Part shown: positions 15,651-21,990 of the stretch, in pieces
Position numbering within the stretch: the first letter of the stretch is position 1
Layout of the letters: each line of letters opens with the position of its first letter
Source: JAHJEM01 sp043805315
Lineage (GTDB): Archaea > Nanobdellota > Nanobdellia > Woesearchaeales > JAHJEM01
Direction: 5' to 3'
DNA length: 23,610 bases
NCBI GenBank assembly: GCA_043805315.1
Contig: JAZDID010000100.1
Coordinates: 1-23,610, forward strand
Translations under genes and position numbers: made by a program
Notes under the pieces: generated by a model
Told to the model about the DNA's origin: nothing
The model's input: only the letters and a program-made list of their open reading frames with translations
Databases searched by the model: none

Positions 15651-15680
15651 GAAAATTATTGAAAATTATTGAAATTTATG
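15651..15680 (+). repeat. Three 10-bp tandem repeats between ftsZ and the toxin-antitoxin pair
   Basis: GAAAATTATT occurs twice in tandem and is followed by the degenerate copy GAAATTTATG. The period equals about one helical turn, placing A-tracts on one face of the DNA. Confidence 0.6.
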
Positions 15681-15716
15681 GACGTTCATCTCATACCTGT
15701 ATTTTAAAATCGAAAA

Positions 15717-15726
15717 CTATATAAAT
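15717..15726 (+). promoter_or_regulatory. TATA box of the RHH-PIN operon
   Basis: CTATATAAAT is centred about 27 bases before ATG 15749, predicting a leaderless transcript. Confidence 0.6.
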
Positions 15727-15746
15727 CCCAATGTATATACATTGGG
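15727..15746 (+). promoter_or_regulatory. Perfect palindromic operator over the transcript start
   Basis: Half-sites CCCAATGTAT and ATACATTGGG form a perfect 20-bp palindrome directly between the TATA box and the start codon. Ribbon-helix-helix dimers bind such sites, so this is the likely autoregulatory operator of the pair it precedes. Confidence 0.65.
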
Positions 15747-15748
15747 TT

Positions 15749-16042
15749 ATGAAACAGACAACCCAGTTTTCGCTTCGGATAGAGCCTGAGCTGATCAGGA
15801 TGGTTGACAGGGCTGCGGAGAAAGAGTTCAAGAACAGGACAGAGTTCATCAAAGAGGCTGTCCAGAAGCTTCTTGCTGAAAAAGAGGAAAAAACGCAGTT
15901 GAAAAAAGTGGCTGCTGAGCTCTGGCTCAAAGGAGAGCTTTCCAAAGACAAGCTCAAGAAGGTCCTGAACGATGAAGAGATCAAGGATTTGACCTTTGGC
16001 AAGCAATGGATCGAGGACAGTGTCCATGAAAGCCATCGCTGA
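15749..16042 (+). CDS. Ribbon-helix-helix antitoxin
   Basis: A 97-residue DNA-binding antitoxin. Residues 4-45 show the RHH fold: strand TTQFSLRI, helix PELIRMVDRAAEKE and helix NRTEFIKEAVQKLLAEK. The charged C-terminal part (about 50-97) likely wraps and inhibits the toxin. The start at 15749 fits the leaderless promoter; the longer start at 15731 would lie inside the palindrome. The gene overlaps the next by 17 bases. Expected role: repress its own promoter at the adjacent palindrome and neutralise the PIN protein. Confidence 0.85.
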   Translation: MKQTTQFSLRIEPELIRMVDRAAEKEFKNRTEFIKEAVQKLLAEKEEKTQLKKVAAELWLKGELSKDKLKKVLNDEEIKDLTFGKQWIEDSVHESHR

Positions 16043-16511
16043 CACCGGAGCAATACTATCCCTTTCCTGCTCCTGCTTTGCAGATGTTCTTTTCAAAGAG
16101 CATGACATCCATATCACAAAAGGAGTGGCTGCAGAGCTCCAGGAGTTTGCGCAGTATGATGATTTCCTGGGAAAAAAGGCACAAGAGGCACTTTCTCGTA
16201 AGCTTCCCTTGCTTCAGGCCAGGCAGCTTCTTGACCTGCAGATTGAGCGTGCAGAGCAGGAGGTCATCTCTATTGCCAAAGAAGAGAAATGCCTTTGCCT
16301 GACTGATGACATCAGAGCAGCTAGACTTGCTTTTGAAATGTATCATGTCAAGACAAGGCCGAGCTTTTATCTCCTGCTTTTCCTATACAAGAAAAAAGCA
16401 ATAACCAAGAAAGAGCTTATTGATGACATCAGGTCAATCCTAAACCATCGCAACTGGCTTTCCGGAGCGCTCTGGGAATATGCAGTAAGGTTGATTGAAA
16501 AACTCGGGTGA
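16026..16511 (+). CDS. PIN-domain ribonuclease toxin (VapC-like)
   Basis: A 161-residue PIN-fold protein. Acidic metal-binding residues in family positions: Asp6 (IADTGAI), Glu37 (AAELQEF), Glu77/Glu79 (ERAEQEVISIA) and Asp94/Asp95 (LTDDIRAAR). It would cleave RNA in the cytoplasm when freed from the antitoxin. The start at 16026 (MKAIADTG) is preferred over 15996 because PIN domains begin a few residues before the first Asp. The 17-base overlap with the antitoxin gene indicates coupling. The extra C-terminal helical part (about 105-161) resembles longer PIN proteins of the COG2405 type; that assignment is tentative. Confidence 0.85.
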   Translation: MKAIADTGAILSLSCSCFADVLFKEHDIHITKGVAAELQEFAQYDDFLGKKAQEALSRKLPLLQARQLLDLQIERAEQEVISIAKEEKCLCLTDDIRAARLAFEMYHVKTRPSFYLLLFLYKKKAITKKELIDDIRSILNHRNWLSGALWEYAVRLIEKLG

Positions 16512-16529
16512 TTTTTCTTCAGGTAAAAA

Positions 16530-16539
16530 TTTTTAAATT
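16530..16539 (+). promoter_or_regulatory. TATA box of small membrane protein gene
   Basis: TTTTTAAATT predicts transcript start near 16558-16562, which favours the ATG at 16566 over the GTG at 16554. Confidence 0.5.
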
Positions 16540-16565
16540 ACACTGTTTTCCCAGTGGCGACAACA

Positions 16566-16934
16566 ATGCCAAAACCGCCGCTCTGGGATCTTGTCAACTC
16601 GTTGTATCATGCTGTAGCTGACAAGCCAGAGTTGAATGCCCTTGTTCTTGGCGCGTCCGGCGCGTATCTTGTGGTGAGGACTCTGCAGCTTGGCTCAAAG
16701 CACGTAATGGACAGGATTATCCCTGGCTTTGATGACAAGGCACTGCCATTCTTGGAAACAACATGCATTATCGGATGGACTTTGACTCCTGTGCTGTATG
16801 AAGCGATCCATCCAGGCTCATTGAAAAGCTATTGCACACCGCATCCAGTCTATATGACCAGCATGATGGGCGCTTATTTCGGCAGCGTGGTGCCTGCGAC
16901 AGTGGATTTGATCAAGAGATTCAGAAAAAGTTAA
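16566..16934 (+). CDS. Small integral membrane protein of unknown function
   Basis: 122 residues with three hydrophobic segments: about 23-43 (NALVLGASGAYLVV), 63-83 (ETTCIIGWTLTPVLY) and 95-115 (MTSMMGAYFGSVVPATVDL). It ends in a basic RFRKS, suggesting a cytoplasmic C-terminus. I do not recognise a family. GTG at 16554 is the alternative start. It converges with the FKBP gene with only six bases between stops. Confidence 0.7.
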   Translation: MPKPPLWDLVNSLYHAVADKPELNALVLGASGAYLVVRTLQLGSKHVMDRIIPGFDDKALPFLETTCIIGWTLTPVLYEAIHPGSLKSYCTPHPVYMTSMMGAYFGSVVPATVDLIKRFRKS

Positions 16935-16940
16935 GCTGAA

Positions 16941-17741
16941 CTATTCAGTATCCTCTGTCATATCTTCTGCCTTTGCGTCAACACTTTGTTCTTCAACGCT
17001 TTCTTCCTCAGCGCTCTCCTTAGCACTGTCTTCCGCACTTTTTTCTTGGCCTTTTTCTTCGCCTTTGTCCTTGTCCGTTTCATTCTCTGGCTTTTTCGGC
17101 ATGACAAAATCGATCTCCTTGACAGGAATTGTCTCCAAGATCTCTGTCTCGATGCTTTTCAAGTACTCTTTCGGCATCTCGAGTTTCAGCAGAATGCTCG
17201 CCTTCTCTCCTTCGACAGAGACTGACTCATACGGAACGCCTATGATGACCAAGAGCGCCTGGATCTTCTCGTTGGGATCAGTGACAATGCGCTTGATCTC
17301 GATGTCATACGTCAAGTCCCTGCTGGACAAAGGATGGTTGAAGTCAACAATCACGCGGCCGCCGTTCACACTGCGCACAATGCCGTACTGGCCGTCAATG
17401 TCAAGGTCCAAGCCGACAAACGGCCTGATGCCCTCTTTGGTGAAGACTTTCATCGGAATGAGCTTGAGCAGCTTCGGGTCTTTCTTGCCGAACGCATCGA
17501 CGTCCTTGACCTCGATCGTGTAGGAGCCTGGCTCTTTGCCGACAATCTGCTCGTCGAGCCCTTTCAGGAGGTGCTGCTTGCCCACGCACACGATGATCGG
17601 CTTGTAGGTGATCTTCTCCTTGAACAACTCATGCGCTTTTGCCACAGACTCGACTGTCGTGTCGAAGACCACTGCGGTGTCTTTCACCTTCCCGGTGTAC
17701 TCGATCTCGATGTAATCATGCTTTTTGATAGGCATATCCAT
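16941..17741 (-). CDS. SlyD-like FKBP peptidyl-prolyl isomerase with acidic tail
   Basis: Cytoplasmic isomerase and chaperone of the archaeal long FKBP type, 266 residues. N-terminal FKBP core: KHDYIEIEYTGKVKD, then VGKQHLLKGLDEQIVG, interrupted by the insert-in-flap chaperone region (about 85-135, with DAFGKKDPKLLKLIP and GIVRSVNGGRVIVDFNHPLSSRDL typical of SlyD). A second domain at about 155-215 matches the C-terminal extension of long archaeal FKBPs. Residues from about 217 are a low-complexity Glu/Asp/Lys/Ser tail, which is unusual. The start is either Met1 or Met3 (17735); both fit the TATA box for a leaderless mRNA. Confidence 0.93.
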   Translation of the reverse strand: MDMPIKKHDYIEIEYTGKVKDTAVVFDTTVESVAKAHELFKEKITYKPIIVCVGKQHLLKGLDEQIVGKEPGSYTIEVKDVDAFGKKDPKLLKLIPMKVFTKEGIRPFVGLDLDIDGQYGIVRSVNGGRVIVDFNHPLSSRDLTYDIEIKRIVTDPNEKIQALLVIIGVPYESVSVEGEKASILLKLEMPKEYLKSIETEILETIPVKEIDFVMPKKPENETDKDKGEEKGQEKSAEDSAKESAEEESVEEQSVDAKAEDMTEDTE

Positions 17742-17756
17742 CCAGAAAAAGTGGAT

Positions 17757-17766
17757 TTTTATAAAC
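17757..17766 (-). promoter_or_regulatory. TATA box of the FKBP gene
   Basis: On the minus strand TTTATAAAAA is centred about 21-27 bases before the two possible FKBP starts. The same AT core (TTTATAAAC) could also act on the plus strand, starting a transcript near 17787 through the hairpin array. Confidence 0.5.
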
Positions 17767-17818
17767 GTTTCGAAAAATCAGTTGTCCAAGTTCAGTGTAT
17801 TGATCTGCTATTGTGTTT

Positions 17819-17856
17819 TTCTGATACACTACTCTGGTGGTGGTAGGGGGAGGTGG
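17819..17856 (+). repeat. G-rich intergenic motif, copy A
   Basis: TTCTGATACACT, then a spacer, then TGGTGGTGGTAGGGGGAGG. A related copy lies at 21198-21243. Both sit upstream of minus-strand genes. Confidence 0.5.
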
Positions 17857-17946
17857 TTTAAGCCATGCTTAAAGTTTGGACCATGTCCAAACCCTGTCGA
17901 GGTTCTCGACTATGCCCCATTGAACTTGTTCAATGATGGGTGGGCA
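17857..17946 (+). ncRNA. Array of four adjacent hairpins, candidate structured RNA
   Basis: Hairpin 1: TTTAAGC-CAT-GCTTAAA (17857-17873). Hairpin 2: GTTTGGAC-CAT-GTCCAAAC (17874-17892). Hairpin 3: GTCGAG-GTT-CTCGAC (17896-17910). Hairpin 4: CATTGAAC-TT-GTTCAATG (17918-17935), extendable by TGCCC with GGGCA (17913-17917 and 17942-17946). Stems are 6-8 perfect base pairs with tiny loops. It matches no RNA family I know (not tRNA, 5S, SRP or RNase P RNA). It may instead act as DNA cruciforms. Strand is arbitrary. Confidence 0.4.
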
Positions 17947-17996
17947 CATTCAGTAATTCGTAACAATGCAGCTAATTGACCTAGCTTGCCTTTGCG

Positions 17997-18009
17997 AATA
18001 TTTAAATAT
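17997..18009 (+). promoter_or_regulatory. TATA box of the 18057 gene
   Basis: AATATTTAAATAT predicts a transcript start near 18028-18032 and a short leader of about 25-30 bases without a clear Shine-Dalgarno site. Confidence 0.5.
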
Positions 18010-18056
18010 GCTCCCGCATTCCCGCGCTTAGCCAAGAAAATCGCGTGTAGTGGACA

Positions 18057-18992
18057 ATGGCACTGGACGAACTCGTGAAGGTCGGCGTTGGAGTGGGATT
18101 TTCTGCAGTCCTAGGATTATTGTTAGGATACAAATCTGCAGGACATGATGAATCTATTTCCAGCGCACCGAAAGAAAAAAGGACAGTGCACCGCATCCTT
18201 GATCATGCGCTGGCTGCTGCACTCGGCCTGCTTCCGCAAATTAGCGTTTTTCCCTCGGAATACGGGAAGCACCTGCTCTCTTTCGGCGCAGGCGTGTGCG
18301 GAGCGGCAGGAGGAAATTTTCTCGGCAAAACGCTCTGGCACAGGAGCCATGATAGCAGCTCATTGCTCAATGAGGAGGAAGAAGAAGTATTGCAGAGATA
18401 TGGCAGCGCGCTCAAGACCGCCCTTGTTGTCTCTGAAAAAGAAGGGGAAGCTGTCTCGCGCGCACATGAGCAATCCATCATGAAAATAGCCCAGAAAAAA
18501 TACCAATCTCCCCGCTTCTGGGCATATGTCGACAATGTCAGGAAAGAGGCAGTGGAATATGCACGATGGCATACGCAAATCACAGAGATCATGGATTCCC
18601 GCGACACGATCAAGACAGTGGCCATCAAAGGAGAGCGGATCAAGAGCGCAGACGGGATCCTCTATATCATCGAAGATGATTGCCTGCATTCGTTTGAAGT
18701 CGAAGTCGGGAAAGCCAGGTTCTTTTCCCGGGATACGCAAGAGAGCGAGAAAGAGACTGTACAAGCCAACATCACCTATACTGTCAGCGAAAGACAGGCC
18801 AGCGCATGGAGCAGGGATATCAGTATGCTTGCTGAGGAAATAGTGCAGGATGACCGGATTGTCTTCATCACTGCAGGCGAAGGTCCTCTTGAACTGAAGA
18901 AAAGCCTAGTCTTCGATCGCTACAAAAAGGCTGCAGGCGAATATCTCATTGAGGCATACCTGCGGCAAAGAACTGCCCAGGTTGCTTCTTGA
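18057..18992 (+). CDS. Membrane-anchored protein of unknown function
   Basis: A 311-residue protein that I do not recognise. The N-terminal region has hydrophobic segments at about 7-25 (VKVGVGVGFSAVLGLLLGY), 49-62 and 72-90 (glycine-rich LSFGAGVCGAAGGNFLG). The remaining 200 residues are soluble: a charged helical stretch (about 102-180) and an alpha/beta part (about 185-300) with GILYIIEDDCLHSFEVEVG. It is a single gene running towards the repeat-rich gap at 18986-19095. Confidence 0.8.
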   Translation: MALDELVKVGVGVGFSAVLGLLLGYKSAGHDESISSAPKEKRTVHRILDHALAAALGLLPQISVFPSEYGKHLLSFGAGVCGAAGGNFLGKTLWHRSHDSSSLLNEEEEEVLQRYGSALKTALVVSEKEGEAVSRAHEQSIMKIAQKKYQSPRFWAYVDNVRKEAVEYARWHTQITEIMDSRDTIKTVAIKGERIKSADGILYIIEDDCLHSFEVEVGKARFFSRDTQESEKETVQANITYTVSERQASAWSRDISMLAEEIVQDDRIVFITAGEGPLELKKSLVFDRYKKAAGEYLIEAYLRQRTAQVAS

Positions 18993-19095
18993 CACTGTTT
19001 TTTCCTCTTGACGCTGTTCTTGCTTCTTGACGCTGTTTCTGCACAATTTCTGCACAAGAAAACTGAACACTGTTTAAAAAGACTGAACACTGTTT
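18986..19095 (+). repeat. Short repeats with 19-20 base period between convergent genes
   Basis: TTGACRCTGTT occurs at 18989, 19008 and 19027 (period 19); the related TGAACACTGTT occurs at 19064 and 19084 (period 20); between them TTTCTGCACAA is duplicated in tandem (19036-19057). The array overlaps the last codons of the plus-strand gene and ends just before the stop of the minus-strand CPBP gene. Confidence 0.6.
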
Positions 19096-19102
19096 CTCTC
19101 GC

Positions 19103-20020
19103 TCATCTCAACAAGATAAGCAATACGGGAAGAACTACAGCAAAGACAGCCAAGAACAGCCACTCTGAAACCGGAAGCTTGGATATGCGCATGCTTCGCA
19201 GGGAAGGCATGATTCTCGACAAGCCAGTCCTCAGGCTCAACAAAAACAATCCTCCCATCATCAGCCAGAACACGCTCTCCCAAACGAGCGAACTGACATG
19301 CAGGTAGATCTGCAGGCTGATGAGTACATTATAGACAAGGTGCAAAAGTATCGCAAGCCAAAGATTGCCGGTGAGCTCGAAGAACATGATGAGGAAGAAC
19401 GAGCCGATGAACACTGATGCGGTCTGGACAATCACATGCTTCAAGCCAAAACCGGGGATATAGAAGAAATGCGCCAGGCTGAAATTCAATGAGATGGCGA
19501 AGAATACGATGAACAGCCCGTACGCCCTGCGCATTGTCGACTGGAACACTGCGCGCTCGATGATCTCCTCTTTGATGACGTACAACGGCATGACAAGGCT
19601 GAAGAGCAGGAATCCTGAAAAGGTGGACAGCCCTGCAGAGCCTGCGTACCAGGAATCAAACGACGGGTCGATGACCCTTCCCAGGAACGCCAGGGGCATG
19701 AGCAGGAAAACAAAGCAGAGCATGAGCGTGAAGTCTTTCGATGCAAACCTTTTCACCCCGTAGGACGCGAATGGCCTCTTGCTGATCAGCTTCACGAGCA
19801 GGAATGCGATGATGAACAGCAGCAGGATCGCGAGCGGATACAGGATGAAACCCATCTCTCCAGGAAGGCTGATCCCTGCGCTGCTGAGCTTTCTCAACAT
19901 AGAGTCCATGCCCCAGACAAAAAGGAAATAGAACACCAGCAGCAATATCTTGTCTTTCGAGGAAAGGATTTTTCCTTGCCCTTTTCCACTCTCAGTTTCC
20001 TGTCGGATCGCAGTTCTCAT
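19103..20020 (-). CDS. CPBP-family intramembrane metalloprotease
   Basis: A 305-residue polytopic membrane protein of the CPBP (CAAX protease/Abi) family. About seven to eight hydrophobic segments are visible. Active-site motifs: Glu151-Glu152-x3-Arg156 (EEIIER), His184 (SLAHFF), and His227 with Asn231 (LLHLVYN). The start at 20020 is chosen because it lies one base after the stop of the upstream gene; a longer reading from 20110 would overlap that gene. The gene pair forms an operon with the lipoprotein at 20022-21101. Family members cleave prenylated or other membrane proteins; the substrate here is unknown. Confidence 0.9.
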   Translation of the reverse strand: MRTAIRQETESGKGQGKILSSKDKILLLVFYFLFVWGMDSMLRKLSSAGISLPGEMGFILYPLAILLLFIIAFLLVKLISKRPFASYGVKRFASKDFTLMLCFVFLLMPLAFLGRVIDPSFDSWYAGSAGLSTFSGFLLFSLVMPLYVIKEEIIERAVFQSTMRRAYGLFIVFFAISLNFSLAHFFYIPGFGLKHVIVQTASVFIGSFFLIMFFELTGNLWLAILLHLVYNVLISLQIYLHVSSLVWESVFWLMMGGLFLLSLRTGLSRIMPSLRSMRISKLPVSEWLFLAVFAVVLPVLLILLR

Positions 20021-20021
20021 C

Positions 20022-21101
20022 TTACCGTGCCTCTGCACTGGGCGTACTGAGCCTTTCTTTATACTCCTGCAGCGCAATAAGCGCCCTGAAGGTGGTGAAG
20101 GCCTGCGCATTGTCTGCCGGAGTGTCCGGCGTCATCCTCCAATACCCTCCTGCTTCCTGGCTTTCGAGGAGGTGTTGAGCGATGTTCTCCAGCACTGCAT
20201 TGTTTGGAGAGCCTGAGACCAGGAGCACGTCGAGCATGTTCGCGAGCATGAGGTTGTTCTTCAGGAGGTCATCATCGATGGCATGCACGACGTACGCGTC
20301 CAGGAATGCCTTGTCCTGTGCAAAATTCCTGTCATCGTATTTTTTCCCGTACTCAGAAACAACGTATAACGCATGGTAGGCCACAGCGAGCCTGTCCAGT
20401 GCAGTATGGTTTGCAGCGAGATAGGCACGGGTTTCAGCAGCCATCTTCTTTGCCAGGACAGCGCTTAACGTCTGGTTGAGGTCTGTGGCGATGAACTGCC
20501 GGATGCACCAGCTCTCGTCAGCGATGTTCCGCCAGCTGTCTTCTGCGTAATAGCCGTCAGCCATCCAATTGTCCTCTGCATCCAGATAGCTTTCTGCCAC
20601 TATCGCCATATTCCTGCTCTTCATGACATAGCCGAGTATGCAGTAGGTGTCCAGCGCTATCCCTCCCTCTTCCGGCACACTCTTCAATGTGTTGTAGATA
20701 TGTTCGTGCTCCCATTCCTGCGCGAGGAACATGAGGATCTTTTCCGCATCCTCTTCCTGATCTGAAATCGCTGACAGGTTGATCCCTGCCTGTTTCATGA
20801 AGATGACATCATAATACGCGTCCAGGAGCCTGTAGGTGACCCTGCAGTTGTCGAACGGGCAGCTCAGGTTCTCTCCGGGATACACATAGAGGAGATACTG
20901 GTCAGCATACGAGTAATTCACATAGGAGGTTGCCAGATAGCCGACTCCTCTCTGGACAGCACTATCGATGCGCTGGGCCAAGACAGAAGAGGGAAGTGAC
21001 GGAGTTGCAGGGGCGCACGCAGTGATGGCCATGATGATCAAGAGAAATATACTCAAGAGAAATGCGGTGCGGATATGCTTTTCCTGTTTCAGAAAATTCA
21101 T
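20022..21101 (-). CDS. Predicted helical lipoprotein of unknown function
   Basis: A 359-residue exported lipoprotein. The leader MNFLKQEKHIRTAFLL... ends in IMAITAC, a lipobox with Cys29 as the probable lipid site. The mature part is built of paired helices (for example DSAVQRGVGYLATSYVNYSYADQYLLYVY and ALDRLAVAYHALYVVSEYG), similar in feel to alpha/alpha-toroid proteins such as the prenyltransferase or glycosidase type, with a final QEAGGYWRMTPDTPADNAQAF; the resemblance is by eye. The start at 21101 matches a leaderless mRNA from the TATA box at 21124-21133. It is cotranscribed with the CPBP protease. Confidence 0.82.
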   Translation of the reverse strand: MNFLKQEKHIRTAFLLSIFLLIIMAITACAPATPSLPSSVLAQRIDSAVQRGVGYLATSYVNYSYADQYLLYVYPGENLSCPFDNCRVTYRLLDAYYDVIFMKQAGINLSAISDQEEDAEKILMFLAQEWEHEHIYNTLKSVPEEGGIALDTYCILGYVMKSRNMAIVAESYLDAEDNWMADGYYAEDSWRNIADESWCIRQFIATDLNQTLSAVLAKKMAAETRAYLAANHTALDRLAVAYHALYVVSEYGKKYDDRNFAQDKAFLDAYVVHAIDDDLLKNNLMLANMLDVLLVSGSPNNAVLENIAQHLLESQEAGGYWRMTPDTPADNAQAFTTFRALIALQEYKERLSTPSAEAR

Positions 21102-21123
21102 ACGCCAGCAGGACACTCTGTTT

Positions 21124-21133
21124 TTTATAAATA
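21124..21133 (-). promoter_or_regulatory. TATA box of the lipoprotein-CPBP operon
   Basis: On the minus strand TATTTATAAA is centred about 27 bases before the ATG at 21101. Confidence 0.55.
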
Positions 21134-21197
21134 TTGCGATTCGAGCATAGCTAAGTTCATTATTTTTTATTGACCGTCACGTATTCAGGGGTAAACA

Positions 21198-21243
21198 TTC
21201 TGATGCACTTTCATGGGTGGCTGGAGGGGGTGGAGGGTGGGGA
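21198..21243 (+). repeat. G-rich intergenic motif, copy B
   Basis: TTCTGATGCACT, then a spacer, then four G-runs (GGG, GGGGG, GGG, GGGG) within 32 bases, a near-canonical G-quadruplex pattern. It aligns with copy A at 17819-17856 over about 33 positions with roughly ten differences and one gap. Confidence 0.5.
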
Positions 21244-21304
21244 CAATCAGAAAAAGATCAGAGATGGGTAAATTCGCCAACACGTACGATATTGATATAG
21301 CCTG

Positions 21305-21324
21305 ATTCACAGCATGTGGTGAAT
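21305..21324 (-). terminator. Hairpin after cmk
   Basis: ATTCAC and GTGAAT form a 6-bp stem with an 8-base loop, 17 bases past the cmk stop on the minus strand. It is weak, with no T-run. Confidence 0.2.
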
Positions 21325-21341
21325 ACTGTTGATGCTCTTAC

Positions 21342-21902
21342 CTATTCCGGCTTCATCCGTGCCGTGACATAGCCATACACCTGGCTGAACACCTGCTCCA
21401 GAGTGAGTTGTGTCGTGTCGAGCACAAAATCGAAATTTGCTTCATTATAGAAGTCGTTCTTGTAATGTTTCCTGTAGCGTTTCCTGTCGCTCAACTGCCT
21501 TCTCTGCAGCGCTGCGATGGTCTCTTCCTGGGAATTGAGCCTGCCCTCATTCCTCTCAATGCTTTCCTGGAGCTCTTTCCAGATCCGCTTTCCAGCCTCA
21601 TGCACATCAGTTTTTAGATAGATCTTGACCGAGTGCGGAATGAAGTGGTGGGATGCCCTGCCTTCAATGACCAGGTTGTCCTGCTCTTTCCCCAACTGCG
21701 TTTGGTACTCATCAACATCACAGTCAGTGGAAGAGTCTTTCTCTCCCAGCTTGTTGAACTCCTCTATATTCATTCCTTTGCGCTTCGCGACCTCACGGCG
21801 CAGGTCTCCCATGGAATACTTTGTATAGTTGAGCTTTTCTGCGAGCATCTTCGCAATCGTGCTCTTTCCGCTTCCCGGAGTGCCGCCGATAGTGATGATC
21901 AT
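21342..21902 (-). CDS. cmk: Archaeal cytidylate (CMP) kinase
   Basis: Cytoplasmic kinase that phosphorylates CMP and dCMP with ATP in pyrimidine salvage and nucleotide supply. The 186-residue length matches the short archaeal form. Seen: strand MIITIGG, P-loop GTPGSGKST (7-15), YSMGDLRRE and KLGEKDSSTDCDVDEYQ in the CMP-binding region, NLVIEGRASHHFIP, then a lid with RRQLSDRKRYRKHYKNDFYN typical of this family. The start at 21902 puts the first strand at the N-terminus and fits a leaderless mRNA; the upstream in-frame codons to 21944 contain the TATA box. Confidence 0.94.
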   Translation of the reverse strand: MIITIGGTPGSGKSTIAKMLAEKLNYTKYSMGDLRREVAKRKGMNIEEFNKLGEKDSSTDCDVDEYQTQLGKEQDNLVIEGRASHHFIPHSVKIYLKTDVHEAGKRIWKELQESIERNEGRLNSQEETIAALQRRQLSDRKRYRKHYKNDFYNEANFDFVLDTTQLTLEQVFSQVYGYVTARMKPE

Positions 21903-21926
21903 GGTGGAAGGATGAGAAAATAGGAG

Positions 21927-21936
21927 TTTTATAAAT
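21927..21936 (-). promoter_or_regulatory. TATA box of cmk
   Basis: On the minus strand ATTTATAAAA is centred about 29 bases before ATG 21902. Back to back with the promoter at 21961-21970. Confidence 0.55.
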
Positions 21937-21960
21937 GTTTCCAAAAAATGACAGCAATGT

Positions 21961-21970
21961 TTTTAAATAC
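21961..21970 (+). promoter_or_regulatory. TATA box of the hotdog protein gene
   Basis: TTTTTAAATA is centred about 25 bases before ATG 21991, giving a leaderless transcript divergent from cmk. Confidence 0.55.
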
Positions 21971-21990
21971 TTTATGACCTCTGTGGGAGA

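Larger units (their letters stand above)
17742..18056. other. 315-base intergenic region with promoters, G-rich motif and hairpin array
   Basis: The region holds the FKBP promoter at its left end, a G-rich motif at 17819-17856, four adjacent hairpins at 17857-17946 and the promoter of the next gene at its right end. No convincing protein gene is seen; an 84-residue open frame at 17725-17979 is palindrome-encoded and has no protein-like features. Confidence 0.6.

Noticed and set aside
17836..17915. Possible tRNA or tRNA-like gene in the hairpin array
   Set aside because: Stems can be drawn, but there is no T-loop TTCRANT, no acceptor pairing, and the base before the would-be anticodon is not T.
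17725..17979. 84-residue open frame across the hairpin array
   Set aside because: Encoded mainly by palindromes and G-rich sequence; no domain features and it overlaps the FKBP promoter.
17757..18010. SRP RNA, RNase P RNA or box C/D RNA in the same gap
   Set aside because: None of the conserved core sequences I know for these RNAs are present; only isolated TGATG and CTGA words occur.
19008..19307. 99-residue plus-strand frame over the repeat array and CPBP gene end
   Set aside because: Made from the short repeats and then antisense to the CPBP gene.
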